Source: Candidatus Rokuibacteriota bacterium
GTDB taxonomy: Bacteria; Methylomirabilota; Methylomirabilia; Rokubacteriales; CSP1-6
Assembly (NCBI GenBank): GCA_003220675.1
Contig: QHTD01000064.1
Span: 1 to 46,535, forward strand
Direction: 5' to 3'
Length of the DNA: 46,535 bases
This document shows positions 34,141-42,281 of the stretch, in pieces (within the stretch, counting starts at the first letter, position 1; every line of letters starts with the position of its first letter). Under the pieces are notes generated by a model that was not told the origin of the DNA, ran no database searches, and was given only the letters and a program-made list of their open reading frames with translations. Made by a program: the position numbers and the translations under genes.

Positions 34141-34926
34141 ATGATGCTCGATCGCCTGGACCACCTGGTGCTGACCGTCCGCGATCCCGCGGCGACGTGC
34201 GATTTCTACCGCCGGGTCCTCGGTATGGAGATGGTGACCTTCGGGCAGGGACGGCTCGCGCTCCGGTTCGGATCGCAGAAGATCAACCTGCACGGGACCG
34301 GGCAGGAGTTCGAGCCGAAGGCGGAGCGGCCAACCCCCGGATCTGGCGACCTCTGCTTCCTGACGGACGAGCCTCTCCAGACGTGGGTCGGGCGTCTCGC
34401 CGAGAACGGCGTCCCGTTGCTCGAGGGGCCCGTCAAGCGGACGGGCGCGCTCGGCCCGATCGAGTCGATCTATCTGCGCGACCCCGACGGCAATCTCCTC
34501 GAGATCGCCCGCCGGCTCGAGACGGACCGCGACGGCTTCGCTCAGGTGCGCGAGTGGCTAGGCGCCCTTCAGGCGTGCGTCAGGGCGCGCGACTTCGACG
34601 GCGGACGCCGGCTATGCGCTCCCGACACGATCGCCTTCGGCACGGTCGCCGACTTCGTCGAGGGCGTGGACCGGATCATGGAGCGCCAGTGGCGCCGCGT
34701 CTGGCCGAACATTCGCGACTTCACGATCCGGATCGACGAGGCGCGCGGCGCGGTCCAGGGCGACCAGGCCTGGGTCGCGGCCCCGTGGGACTCGCGCGGC
34801 GTGCGTCCCGACGGCACGACGTTCCCGCGGCCGGGGCGGCTCACGGTCGTCCTCGCGAGGCGCGAGGGCCGATGGCTCGCCGTGCACACCCACTTCTCGC
34901 TCACACCGTCGTCCACTCAGCTGTGA
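34141..34926 (+). CDS. VOC domain-SnoaL-like domain fusion protein
   Basis: A 261-residue protein with two parts. Residues 1-130 are a vicinal-oxygen-chelate (glyoxalase/extradiol dioxygenase) domain: DRLDHLVLTVRDPAATCDFYRRVLGMEMV and IYLRDPDGNLLEIA. Residues 138-261 form a SnoaL/ketosteroid-isomerase-like cone domain (WLGALQACVRARDFDGGRRL.., VHTHFSLTP). The VOC part may bind a metal and act on a ring-cleavage product; the second domain often holds a small aromatic or polyketide ligand. It follows the LigB-like gene by 42 bp. Confidence 0.85.
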   Translation: MMLDRLDHLVLTVRDPAATCDFYRRVLGMEMVTFGQGRLALRFGSQKINLHGTGQEFEPKAERPTPGSGDLCFLTDEPLQTWVGRLAENGVPLLEGPVKRTGALGPIESIYLRDPDGNLLEIARRLETDRDGFAQVREWLGALQACVRARDFDGGRRLCAPDTIAFGTVADFVEGVDRIMERQWRRVWPNIRDFTIRIDEARGAVQGDQAWVAAPWDSRGVRPDGTTFPRPGRLTVVLARREGRWLAVHTHFSLTPSSTQL

Positions 34927-34957
34927 ACCCCTGAGTCCGAACCCGGAGGAGGGCGCG

Positions 34958-35794
34958 ATGCACATCGGCGTCTGCATGTTCAACACCGACTACGCGATCC
35001 GGATCGAGGAGCTGGCCCGGGCGGCGGAGGCGAGTGGCTTCGAGTCACTCTTCGTCCCCGAGCACACCCATATTCCCGCGAGCCGTCGCACGCCGTTCCC
35101 CGGCGGCGGTGAGCTGCCGCGCGAATACTCCCACACGCTCGACCCCTTCGTCGCGCTGGCCCATGCCGCGGCCGTGACGACCCGGCTGAAGCTCGGCACA
35201 GGGATCTGCCTGATCATCGAGCGGGACACGATCACGACCGCTAAGGAGGTGGCGAGCGTGGACTTCGTGTCGAACGGGCGGTTCCTGTTCGGGATCGGCG
35301 GCGGCTGGAACATCGAGGAGATGGAGAACCACGGCACCGACCCCACGACGCGCTTCAAGCGGCTCGGGGAGCAAGTGCTCGCGATGAAGCAGATCTGGAC
35401 GAAGGACGCCGCCGAGTTCCATGGGAAGTACGTGAGCTTCGATCCGATCTGGATGTGGCCGAAGCCGGTACAGAAGCCCCACCCGCCAGTCCTCCTCGGC
35501 GGCGAGAGCGGTCACACGCTGCAACGGGTCGTGGACTTCTGCGACGGCTGGTTCCCCCGTGGGCGGGCGGGCGACGCGATCTTCACGGGGCTCGCGGACC
35601 TGAAAGCGCGCGCAGCCCGCGCGGGGCGCGACATGAAGACGATCTCCGTCTCCGTGTTCGGCGCCAAGCCCGAGCACGCCGCGCTCGACCGCCTCAGGGA
35701 GGCGGGAGTGACGCGCGCGATTCTGAGATTGCCGCCGGAGCCTCGCGACCGGGTCCTACCGCTCCTGGATCAGTACGCCAAGCTCATCCGGTGA
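34958..35794 (+). CDS. LLM class oxidoreductase (F420-dependent type)
   Basis: A 278-residue luciferase-like TIM-barrel enzyme (LEARAAEASGFESLFVPEHTHIP type N-terminus, GIGGGWNIEEMENHGTD, KPHPPVLLGGES). The length and the N-terminal VPEHTHIP stretch are typical of TIGR03619-like F420-dependent oxidoreductases. GGAGGAGG sits about 8 nt before ATG 34958. The stop overlaps the start of the PPOX-type gene (GTGA), and both are of F420-associated types, which suggests that the cluster uses deazaflavin chemistry. Confidence 0.87.
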   Translation: MHIGVCMFNTDYAIRIEELARAAEASGFESLFVPEHTHIPASRRTPFPGGGELPREYSHTLDPFVALAHAAAVTTRLKLGTGICLIIERDTITTAKEVASVDFVSNGRFLFGIGGGWNIEEMENHGTDPTTRFKRLGEQVLAMKQIWTKDAAEFHGKYVSFDPIWMWPKPVQKPHPPVLLGGESGHTLQRVVDFCDGWFPRGRAGDAIFTGLADLKARAARAGRDMKTISVSVFGAKPEHAALDRLREAGVTRAILRLPPEPRDRVLPLLDQYAKLIR

Positions 35795-36228
35795 GCCTGG
35801 ACCTCCCGGCGTGGGCCGCCGAGTTCCTCCGTGAGAGCCGTGTCGCGCGGCTCGGGACGGCGGACCGCGCCGGGCGGCCGCTCGTGGTCCCGGTTTGCTA
35901 CGCCTTCGACGGGCACGCCTGCTTCTCGGCGATCGACGCGAAGCCCAAGCGCGTCGCCGCCCGCGCCCTCCGGCGGGTGCGCAACATCGAGCAGAACCCG
36001 CAGGTCTCGCTCGTGGTGGACCGCTACGACGAGGACTGGGCGCGGCTCTGCTGGGTGATCGTCGAGGGCCGCGCCGACCTCCTGACGGAAGGGCCGGTGC
36101 GCGCGACGGCCGTGGACCTCTTGGTGAGCAAGTACGCGCAGTACCGCGCGATGGGTCTCGATCGAGAGGGGGCGACCGTCATCAGGATTGCGCCCGAGCG
36201 GGCGCTCGCCTGGAGGTACGCTGGCTAG
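35791..36228 (+). CDS. PPOX class (F420-dependent) oxidoreductase
   Basis: A 145-residue split-barrel flavoprotein like TIGR03668 PPOX-type F420-dependent enzymes: SRVARLGTADRAGRPLVVPVCYAFDG, then RRVRNIEQNPQVSLVVDRYDEDW. It starts at GTG 35791, whose bases overlap the TGA of the LLM gene. Its stop TAG shares CTAG with the stop of the convergent downstream gene. The physiological substrate is unknown. Confidence 0.87.
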   Translation: MSLDLPAWAAEFLRESRVARLGTADRAGRPLVVPVCYAFDGHACFSAIDAKPKRVAARALRRVRNIEQNPQVSLVVDRYDEDWARLCWVIVEGRADLLTEGPVRATAVDLLVSKYAQYRAMGLDREGATVIRIAPERALAWRYAG

Positions 36229-37628
36229 CGCTTCTGGAACTCGAGCTTGCTCGGCGTCACCAGCACACCAGCCTGGCCCGCCTGCCGCATCGCTTGGGAG
36301 AGCCCCATCTTCTCGAGGACCGTCCGGAGCCCCGAGTCGCCGTGGGCGTCGAAGAACTCGAGCATGATCGTCACGAGGTAGGCGACCTTGCCCTGGTTGT
36401 CCTGGAGCTGGAGGACCTGCGCGTTCCCCTGGAGCTCGTGGAAGTCGTAGATCGTGCACATCGGGAACTCGCGATGCAGGTACTCGCGCAGCACGGCGAT
36501 CTTCCCGTCGTGGTTCACGGGCTTCTCGAAGAACTTCCGCCATTGCGGTGCGAGCTCGCCATTCGGTGGGAGCGTGACGACGTCGCGAAGCGGGGGCTGT
36601 CTGCGGTCCTCGCGCCCTTTCGGCTCCCCCGCCAAGCGCTCTTTCGGCTCCCCCGCCAAGCGCTCTTTCACCTCTCCGCGTCGCCCCGCCCCCCCATTGC
36701 GGGAGGGCCCCGAGTGCGAGGCCGTCGGCTGCTTCTCGGGCGCAGGGCGGGCGGTCTTCTCGGTCGGGGTGGCAGCGGGGACATCCTCGGCTGCAAGCTT
36801 CTCGAGGAACTTCTGCCACTCGGGATTGTCGGCGAGCTGGCGGACGAGATCGGCGTCGTCGGTCGGGGTCGCCGGCTGCGACGCGACCTTCCAGGGCGCC
36901 GCCATGGCCGGGGCGCCGGCGATCGGCGCGCCCGACGCCGCGACGGGCGCCGGAGACTCGGCCCGCCCAGGTGAGGGCTCGGCCGTCGGCGTCTCGCTCG
37001 GCCGCTTGAGGAGCCCGAACCAGTGCGACGGCTGCGTGTCCCGGGTGACCGCGGGCGCAGCGTCCTCAGTAGCGGCGCGCTGTGGCGCCGTCGTGGCCTC
37101 GCGCCGGACGTCATCGGCGAGCCCGGCCTCCTCAGCGCGAATCACCGGCGAGGCGGCGGCAGAGGGCTCGCTCCGCGCCCAGTCGACGGCGTCGAGATAG
37201 AACCCGGTTGCGCCGTTGACGTCGACGCACCGGTACTCGAAGCAGTTCACGGCGGGGAACGTGAGGAGCCTGATCTTTCTCAGGAAGGACTCGGGCAGGC
37301 GCTCCGCGATGAACACGACGCGCGGCGGCCAGCCGTCAGCGCCACCCTCAGCCGGCATGAGACGCCGGACGGACTCGGGGTACTCGAGCGACCACGCGTA
37401 GGCCTCGACGATCCTGAAGAGCATCGCGTCGTCGCCCGTGAGGCCGAGCGCGACGAGCGCGGGCGTCCCGCGCCCATCCAGGCCGACGAGCTCGACCGTC
37501 GAGCGACCGAAATTGACTGTGCCGGCGAGGACGCGGAATCCGGATTCGATTGCCTCGGCGTGTTCGGTGACGAGCGTCTGGAGCTGAGACAGGTCCTTGA
37601 CTTCGCGGCGCCTGAATGTCAGTTTCAT
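36225..37628 (-). CDS. Multidomain protein with NucS/PDDEXK-like N-terminal domain, function unknown
   Basis: 467 residues from ATG 37628. Residues 1-150 look like a degenerate restriction-endonuclease-type fold of the DUF91/NucS kind (SGFRVLAGTVNFGRSTVELVGLDGRG; YAWSLEYPESVRRL), but the catalytic D-ExK is not obvious, so it may bind without cutting. About 150-385 is a low-complexity Ala/Pro-rich linker, with an 8-residue KERLAGEP repeat around 365. The C-terminal 80 residues form a compact acidic-then-basic domain (LEFFDAHGDSGLRTVLEKMGLSQAM) I do not recognise. No Shine-Dalgarno is evident. Convergent with the PPOX gene and divergent from the GAF-GGDEF genes across 330 bp. Confidence 0.7.
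   Translation of the reverse strand: MKLTFRRREVKDLSQLQTLVTEHAEAIESGFRVLAGTVNFGRSTVELVGLDGRGTPALVALGLTGDDAMLFRIVEAYAWSLEYPESVRRLMPAEGGADGWPPRVVFIAERLPESFLRKIRLLTFPAVNCFEYRCVDVNGATGFYLDAVDWARSEPSAAASPVIRAEEAGLADDVRREATTAPQRAATEDAAPAVTRDTQPSHWFGLLKRPSETPTAEPSPGRAESPAPVAASGAPIAGAPAMAAPWKVASQPATPTDDADLVRQLADNPEWQKFLEKLAAEDVPAATPTEKTARPAPEKQPTASHSGPSRNGGAGRRGEVKERLAGEPKERLAGEPKGREDRRQPPLRDVVTLPPNGELAPQWRKFFEKPVNHDGKIAVLREYLHREFPMCTIYDFHELQGNAQVLQLQDNQGKVAYLVTIMLEFFDAHGDSGLRTVLEKMGLSQAMRQAGQAGVLVTPSKLEFQKR
36621..36668. repeat. 24-bp tandem repeat in the linker of the PDDEXK-like gene
   Basis: Two consecutive 24-bp units (36621-36644 and 36645-36668), identical as far as I can see, encode the eight-residue KERLAGEP repeat in the linker. 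A short in-frame slippage product. Confidence 0.8.
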
Positions 37629-37958
37629 CTGGAGAGGAATCGAGCAACCGGTGTGCCAGCGGCGGTAGCTCCCTTCGGCCCGCCGAATCAACACGTTAGA
37701 ATGGGCGGAGGCTCCGGAAACTGTCAGGAGTCGGTCACACTGACACTCGCGAACGCGAGCGCGTGCCATGGAGCGTCGCGCCGATGGGATCGGCTAGAAT
37801 TTGACCAATGTTGCTAGCCGGTCAAGATCTAGGCATACGAGTTGGGGCGGATCCCGACCGCGGGCTCGAGCGTACTGATTTGGAAAAGGAAAGAGGTATG
37901 ACGACCGACACCCGGACCGTAGCATCTGGATCGCGCCCCTTTGGGATCCACTGAGACG
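37629..37958. other. 330-bp divergent intergenic region
   Basis: It lies between the PDDEXK-like gene (minus) and the first GAF-GGDEF gene (plus). It must hold promoters for both. Visible items are TAGAAT hexamers at 37697-37702 and 37795-37800, a TTGACC at 37801-37806, and near the plus-strand gene a short 18-codon reading frame (37898-37954). I see no RNA gene and no regulator site that I can name. Confidence 0.5.
37898..37954 (+). CDS. Possible 18-codon leader peptide upstream of GAF-GGDEF 1
   Basis: ATG at 37898 has AAGGA about 7 nt upstream and reads 18 codons to TGA at 37952-37954, 4 nt before ATG 37959 of the first diguanylate cyclase. It could couple or attenuate that gene, which has a weak ribosome binding site of its own. 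The peptide (MTTDTRTVASGSRPFGIH) resembles nothing known to me. It could also be chance. Confidence 0.3.
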   Translation: MTTDTRTVASGSRPFGIH

Positions 37959-39011
37959 ATGTCGCTTGCGATCAACCTCACTGAGGCGTTCCGGGACCTC
38001 GTGCAGATCGGCATCGCACTCACGAGCGAGCGGGACCTCTCCACCCTGCTCAACAGGATCATGGCCGAGGCGCGGCGCTTCACGCGCGCCGAGGCGGGTA
38101 CGCTCTTCCTGCGCGAGAATGACGAGCTGCACTTCGCGGTCGTCCAGAACGACCGCCTTGCCCGCCGGCTGGGAGAGGCGGAGATGCAGCGCCTGCTCCA
38201 GGCCGAGCCGCTCAAGGTTTCCGACCTGAGCCTCGCCGGCCACGTCGCGATGATGGGCGAGGTCGTCAACATCCCCGACACGTACACGATCTCGCCCGAC
38301 CGCCCCTACAACTTCAATCCGCTCTTCGACGCGCGGTGTGACTACAAGACCCGGTCGGCCCTCGTGGTGCCGCTGCAGGACCCCGCCGGGCACATCTTCG
38401 GGGTCCTCGAGCTCATCAACGCGCTCGACAAGACCGGGTGCGTCGTGCCGTTCGACATCGAGTACGAGGCGCTCGTGCGTGCGCTCGCCTCGCAGGCCGC
38501 CGTCGCGATCCGCAACGCCCGGCTGGAGGACCTCTCGTTCAAAGATGCGCTGACGGACGTCTACAACCGGCGGTACTTCGTCGTGCGCATCGAGGAAGAG
38601 TCCCGGCGGCACCTGCGGTTCGCCGAGCCGGTGTCGCTCGTCCTGCTGGACCTCGACCGCTTCAAGGACGTGAACGACCGGTTCGGGCACCGCGCGGGCG
38701 ACGAAGCCCTGCGCGAGGTCGCGCGGCTGCTCCAGAAGCACTCGCGGAACTTCACTGTCGTCACCCGGTACGGGGGTGACGAGTTCGCCGTGCTCCTCGT
38801 CAACACCGCCAAGGCGGGCGCGGTCGCGTACGCGGAGCGGATCCGTGAGGTCATCGAGCAGCACGAGTTCGCGCACGGTATCGTGACGGTCAGTCTCGGC
38901 GTCGCGAGTCTCCCGGAGGATGCCGCCAGCGGCGACGACCTGGTGGTCGCCGCAGACAAGGCGATGTACGAGGCGAAACGACTGGGCCGAAATCGAGTCG
39001 CCGTGGTCTAA
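37959..39011 (+). CDS. GAF-GGDEF diguanylate cyclase 1
   Basis: A 350-residue cytosolic sensor. A GAF domain (about 20-187; GTLFLRENDELHFAVVQND) precedes a GGDEF domain (about 195-350). The active site YGGDEF (271-276) and the cyclase N-terminal motif DLDRFKDVNDRFGH-RAGDEAL are intact, so it should make c-di-GMP from GTP. The inhibitory RxxD site five residues before GGDEF is absent (RNFT). ATG 37959 is chosen; TTG 37941 in the same frame is possible. It is the first of three tandem paralogs. It is likely to be read by a small-molecule signal bound to GAF. Confidence 0.9.
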   Translation: MSLAINLTEAFRDLVQIGIALTSERDLSTLLNRIMAEARRFTRAEAGTLFLRENDELHFAVVQNDRLARRLGEAEMQRLLQAEPLKVSDLSLAGHVAMMGEVVNIPDTYTISPDRPYNFNPLFDARCDYKTRSALVVPLQDPAGHIFGVLELINALDKTGCVVPFDIEYEALVRALASQAAVAIRNARLEDLSFKDALTDVYNRRYFVVRIEEESRRHLRFAEPVSLVLLDLDRFKDVNDRFGHRAGDEALREVARLLQKHSRNFTVVTRYGGDEFAVLLVNTAKAGAVAYAERIREVIEQHEFAHGIVTVSLGVASLPEDAASGDDLVVAADKAMYEAKRLGRNRVAVV

Positions 39012-39036
39012 CGGTCCCGGCCCTCAGGAGGATACG

Positions 39037-40095
39037 CTGCCGCATCCGGAACTCAACCTCACCCAGGCGTTCAAGGAGCTGGTGCAGATCGGGATCACGC
39101 TGACCAGCGAGCACGACCTGGCCATCCTGCTGGAGCGGATCCTGAGCGAAGCCCGGCGTTTCACGCGCGCCGAGGCCGGGACGCTGTTCCTCCGCGAGGG
39201 TGACCACCTCCGCTTCGCCGTCGTCCAGAACGACCGGCTGGCGCGAGAGATCGGCGAGCCGGAGATGAAGCGCCTCTTCCAGGAGCAGCCGCTCAAGCTC
39301 CGCGAGCTGAGCCTCGCCGGGCACGTCGCGCTCACGGGCGACACCCTGAACCTCCACGATCCCTATATGATCCCGCCCGACCAGCCCTACAGCTTCGACG
39401 CACGGGTCGACGCGCGCATGAACTACCGGACCCAGTCCATCCTGGTGGTCCCGCTCCAGGACCCCCCGGCCAACATCCTGGGCGTGCTCGAGCTGATCAA
39501 CGCGATGGACCGGGGCCAGATCGTCCCCTTCGACTCCCAGTTCGAGTCGCTCATGCGCGCGCTGGCGTCGCAGGCCGCGGTCGCCATCCGCAACGCGCGG
39601 CTCGAAGACCAGTCGCTCAAGGACGCGCTGACCGACGTGTACAACCGCCGGTACTTCATGATCCGGCTGGAGGAGGAGGTCAAGCGTCACTCACGCTTCG
39701 GCGAGCCGCTGTCGCTCGTCATGCTCGACGTCGACCACTTCAAGGAGATCAACGATCGCTTCGGCCATCGGGCCGGCGACGAGACGCTCCGCGGTATCGC
39801 CGAGCTCCTCCTGAAGCACTCGCGGAGCTTCAGCGTGGTCACCCGGTACGGGGGCGACGAGTTCGCCATCGTCCTCGTCAAGACCCCCAAGGCCGGTGCC
39901 CTGACCTATGCCGACCGGATGCGGAGCGTCGTGGCGCAGCACCAGTTCAGCCACGGCACGGTCACCGTGAGCCTGGGCGCGGCCTCTCTCCCCGAGGACG
40001 GCGCCTCCGGCGACGATCTCGTGGTGGCCGCCGACAAAGCGCTCTACGATGCGAAGCGCCTGGGGCGGAATCGAGTCGCGGCACCATTGACGTAA
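39037..40095 (+). CDS. GAF-GGDEF diguanylate cyclase 2 (CTG start)
   Basis: A 352-residue paralog of the upstream gene: GAF (GTLFLREGDHLRFAVVQND) and GGDEF (RYGGDEFAIVLV) with the DVDHFKEINDRFGHRAGDETL motif intact, so it should be catalytically active. The natural start is CTG 39037, because AGGAGG (39026-39031) ends 5 nt before it and there is no ATG or GTG in frame nearby. The I-site is missing (RSFS). It begins 25 bp after the first paralog stops, so the two are in one transcript. Confidence 0.88.
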   Translation: MPHPELNLTQAFKELVQIGITLTSEHDLAILLERILSEARRFTRAEAGTLFLREGDHLRFAVVQNDRLAREIGEPEMKRLFQEQPLKLRELSLAGHVALTGDTLNLHDPYMIPPDQPYSFDARVDARMNYRTQSILVVPLQDPPANILGVLELINAMDRGQIVPFDSQFESLMRALASQAAVAIRNARLEDQSLKDALTDVYNRRYFMIRLEEEVKRHSRFGEPLSLVMLDVDHFKEINDRFGHRAGDETLRGIAELLLKHSRSFSVVTRYGGDEFAIVLVKTPKAGALTYADRMRSVVAQHQFSHGTVTVSLGAASLPEDGASGDDLVVAADKALYDAKRLGRNRVAAPLT

Positions 40096-40100
40096 CGGTC

Positions 40101-41144
40101 ATGCTCGACCGAACCAGGCTCCTTGAAGAGCTCCTCGAGATCGGGATCGCGCTCACGAGCGAGCGGGACCTCGGCGCACTCCTCGAGCGCATCCTCGAGC
40201 AGGCCCGGCGCTTCACGCGTGCCGAGGCCGGTACGCTGTTCCTGCGCGACGGCGACCACCTGCGCTTCGCGGTCGTCCAGAACGACTTCCTCGAGGCGCG
40301 GCTGGGCAAGCGCGAGATGCAGCGGCGCCTGCAGGCCGAGCCGATGCCGCTCAGCGAGCCCAGTTTGGCCGGGCACGTCGCCCAGACCGGGGAGATCATC
40401 AACGTCCGCGACGCGTACGCCATCGGCGGGCAGCGGAGGGTGACGTTCAACAAGACCGTCGAGGAGGTGAACGACTACGCGACCCGCTCCGTCTTCGCCG
40501 TGCCGCTCCAGGACCGCAACGGCAGCATCGTGGGCGTGCTCGAGCTCCTCAACGCGCTCGGCGAGGATGGCGCGACCGTCCCGTTCGACCCCGAGCACGA
40601 GAAGCTGATCCGCGCCCTCGCCTCCCAGGCCGCCATCGCGATCCGCAACGCGCGGCTCGAGGACCTGTCGGTCAAGGACGCGCTGACCGACCTCTTCAAC
40701 CGGCGCTACTTCGCGCTTCGACTCGACGAGGAAGCCAAGCGTGGGGCGCGATTCGGTCATCCCCTCTCGCTCGTCTACATCGACCTCGACGACTTCCAGA
40801 AGCTCAACGAGGGCAAGGGGCGGCCCGCGGGCGATGAGGTGCTCAAGGAGGTCGCGCGGCTCCTCGTGAAGCACTCGCGCAGCTTCACGATCGTGGCGCG
40901 CCGGCAGGACGACGACTTCGCCGCGATCCTCGCGAATACCCCGAAGGCCGGCGCGATGAGCTACGCCGAGCGCATCCGGGGCGTCATCGAGCAGCACCCG
41001 TTCCCGCAGGGCCCGGTCACAGCGACCCTCGGCGTGGCCGCCTTCCCAGCCGACGCGGCCACCGCCGAGGACCTGATGGCGAAGGCCGAGCATGCGCTGA
41101 ACGAGGCGAAGGCGCGCGGTCGGAACCGCGTCGGGCAGCTCTAG
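40101..41144 (+). CDS. GAF-GGDEF paralog 3 with degenerate active site
   Basis: A 347-residue paralog with the GAF domain well kept (about 20-185; GTLFLRDGDHLRFAVVQND) but a degraded GGDEF domain. The catalytic motif has become RRQDDDF (YGGDEF in the others), and DLDDFQKLNEGKGRPAGDEV replaces the usual DLDxFKxxND..GH..GD. It should not make c-di-GMP; it may bind GTP or c-di-GMP or act as a partner that tunes the two active cyclases. It starts at ATG 40101, 5 bp after the second stop. The three paralogs share a strict GAF-GGDEF order, pointing to tandem duplication and later decay. Confidence 0.88.
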   Translation: MLDRTRLLEELLEIGIALTSERDLGALLERILEQARRFTRAEAGTLFLRDGDHLRFAVVQNDFLEARLGKREMQRRLQAEPMPLSEPSLAGHVAQTGEIINVRDAYAIGGQRRVTFNKTVEEVNDYATRSVFAVPLQDRNGSIVGVLELLNALGEDGATVPFDPEHEKLIRALASQAAIAIRNARLEDLSVKDALTDLFNRRYFALRLDEEAKRGARFGHPLSLVYIDLDDFQKLNEGKGRPAGDEVLKEVARLLVKHSRSFTIVARRQDDDFAAILANTPKAGAMSYAERIRGVIEQHPFPQGPVTATLGVAAFPADAATAEDLMAKAEHALNEAKARGRNRVGQL

Positions 41145-41158
41145 ACAGGCTCGTCTAG
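41141..41158. terminator. Inverted repeat carrying both convergent stop codons
   Basis: CTAGAC (41141-41146) and GTCTAG (41153-41158) flank a 6-nt loop. The TAG stops of the third GGDEF gene and of the convergent gentisate dioxygenase-like gene both lie within the arms. It could act as a weak terminator in either direction. Confidence 0.3.
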
Positions 41159-42195
41159 GCCCGGGTCTCCTCGCCCCAGAGCCCGAGCGCGCGAAGCGCG
41201 GGCTCGTCGTTGAACTGGAAGAGACAGGCCGGCGCGGACGGCGCCGCGTTCCGGTGCTCCACGAAATGCCAGGGCGGCGCCACGAACGTGTCGCCCTCCT
41301 CCCACGCGAGCAGCGCGTCGCCGATCCGTGACTCGCCGCGCCCCTCGAGCACGTAATAGACGGCGCTCGCCGTGCTGCGCGCGGCGCGCGGCGCCTCGCC
41401 CGGGCGAAGCCACTGGCACTCGCACCCCATGGTCGGGAGCGGCGGCGCGCCGGTCTTGGGGTTCACGTAGGAGAGCGCCACGGGCTGGTCCGCCGGCGCC
41501 GCAGCCGCCATGCTGGCCAGGGCGCGGCGGACGGTGGCCCACGGCCAGCGTACCTGGGGATACCCGGTGTCCGCATAGCGCGACCGCCGCGGCACAAGGC
41601 CGGCCGCGGTGAACTCGTCCTGCGACGAGTCGATAGACGTGGACGGCGGCCGCGCCGGCCGCATCTTCGATGCCCAGCTCGCGTCGACGCTGCGCACGAG
41701 CGGAATGTCGAGCCCGTCGAGCCACACGACCGGCTCGCTCCCTTCGTGGCCGTGATCGTGCCAGCGCATCGGCGGTGTGATGATCAAGTCGCCCGGCTCC
41801 ATCGCGCACTTCACGCCGTCAACCGTGGTGAAGGCGCCGCGCCCCTGGACGACCAGGCGGAGCGCCGCCGGCGTGTGGTGGTGGCTGGGCGCGGCCTCGC
41901 CGGGCAGGATGATCTGCAGCCCCGCAAACAGGGTCGAGGTAACAGCGTACGCCCCTCCGAGGCCGGGGTTCTTCAAGACGAGCACGCGCCGCTCTGCCTG
42001 CTCGATCGGGACGAGCCGCGCCGCTTCGAGCAGAAGCGGCCCGAGGTCCCGCCACCGCCACCGGTGCGGCACCGCGGAGGTCACCCGCTCGTTCGGCAGG
42101 AGGACGTGGAGCGCGGTCCAGAGCGGTCCCACGGAGAGCGCTTCCAGCGTCTCGCTGTACGCAGGCGGCAGGCTCGCGTCGCGTGTCGTCAGCAT
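41155..42195 (-). CDS. Gentisate 1,2-dioxygenase-like bicupin
   Basis: A 346-residue bicupin. The first cupin carries SHHHTPAALRLVVQG (H105, H107) and WHDHGHEG (H146) as Fe(II) ligands, in line with gentisate 1,2-dioxygenase and 1-hydroxy-2-naphthoate dioxygenase. The second cupin (AVYYVLEGRGESRIGDALLAWEEGD) lacks a complete metal site, as usual. It cleaves a gentisate-type ring between C1 and C2. It is divergent from the HDO gene across 86 bp and converges on the GGDEF genes, sharing an inverted repeat with their stop. Confidence 0.85.
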   Translation of the reverse strand: MLTTRDASLPPAYSETLEALSVGPLWTALHVLLPNERVTSAVPHRWRWRDLGPLLLEAARLVPIEQAERRVLVLKNPGLGGAYAVTSTLFAGLQIILPGEAAPSHHHTPAALRLVVQGRGAFTTVDGVKCAMEPGDLIITPPMRWHDHGHEGSEPVVWLDGLDIPLVRSVDASWASKMRPARPPSTSIDSSQDEFTAAGLVPRRSRYADTGYPQVRWPWATVRRALASMAAAAPADQPVALSYVNPKTGAPPLPTMGCECQWLRPGEAPRAARSTASAVYYVLEGRGESRIGDALLAWEEGDTFVAPPWHFVEHRNAAPSAPACLFQFNDEPALRALGLWGEETRA

Positions 42196-42281
42196 CGGCG
42201 TGGTCCGATGATACCCGGCAATGCCGTCTCCCGCGACTCACCGTTGACGTGTATTCTGGTGGACCGAGAAAGGAGCTTCCC

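Noticed and set aside
34141-34926. The VOC-SnoaL gene as a frameshifted pair
   Set aside because: The frame is continuous through the junction and both halves have natural boundaries.
36225-36228. Convergent genes sharing CTAG for both stops as a regulatory site
   Set aside because: Four shared bases between two stop codons are easily explained by chance compaction.
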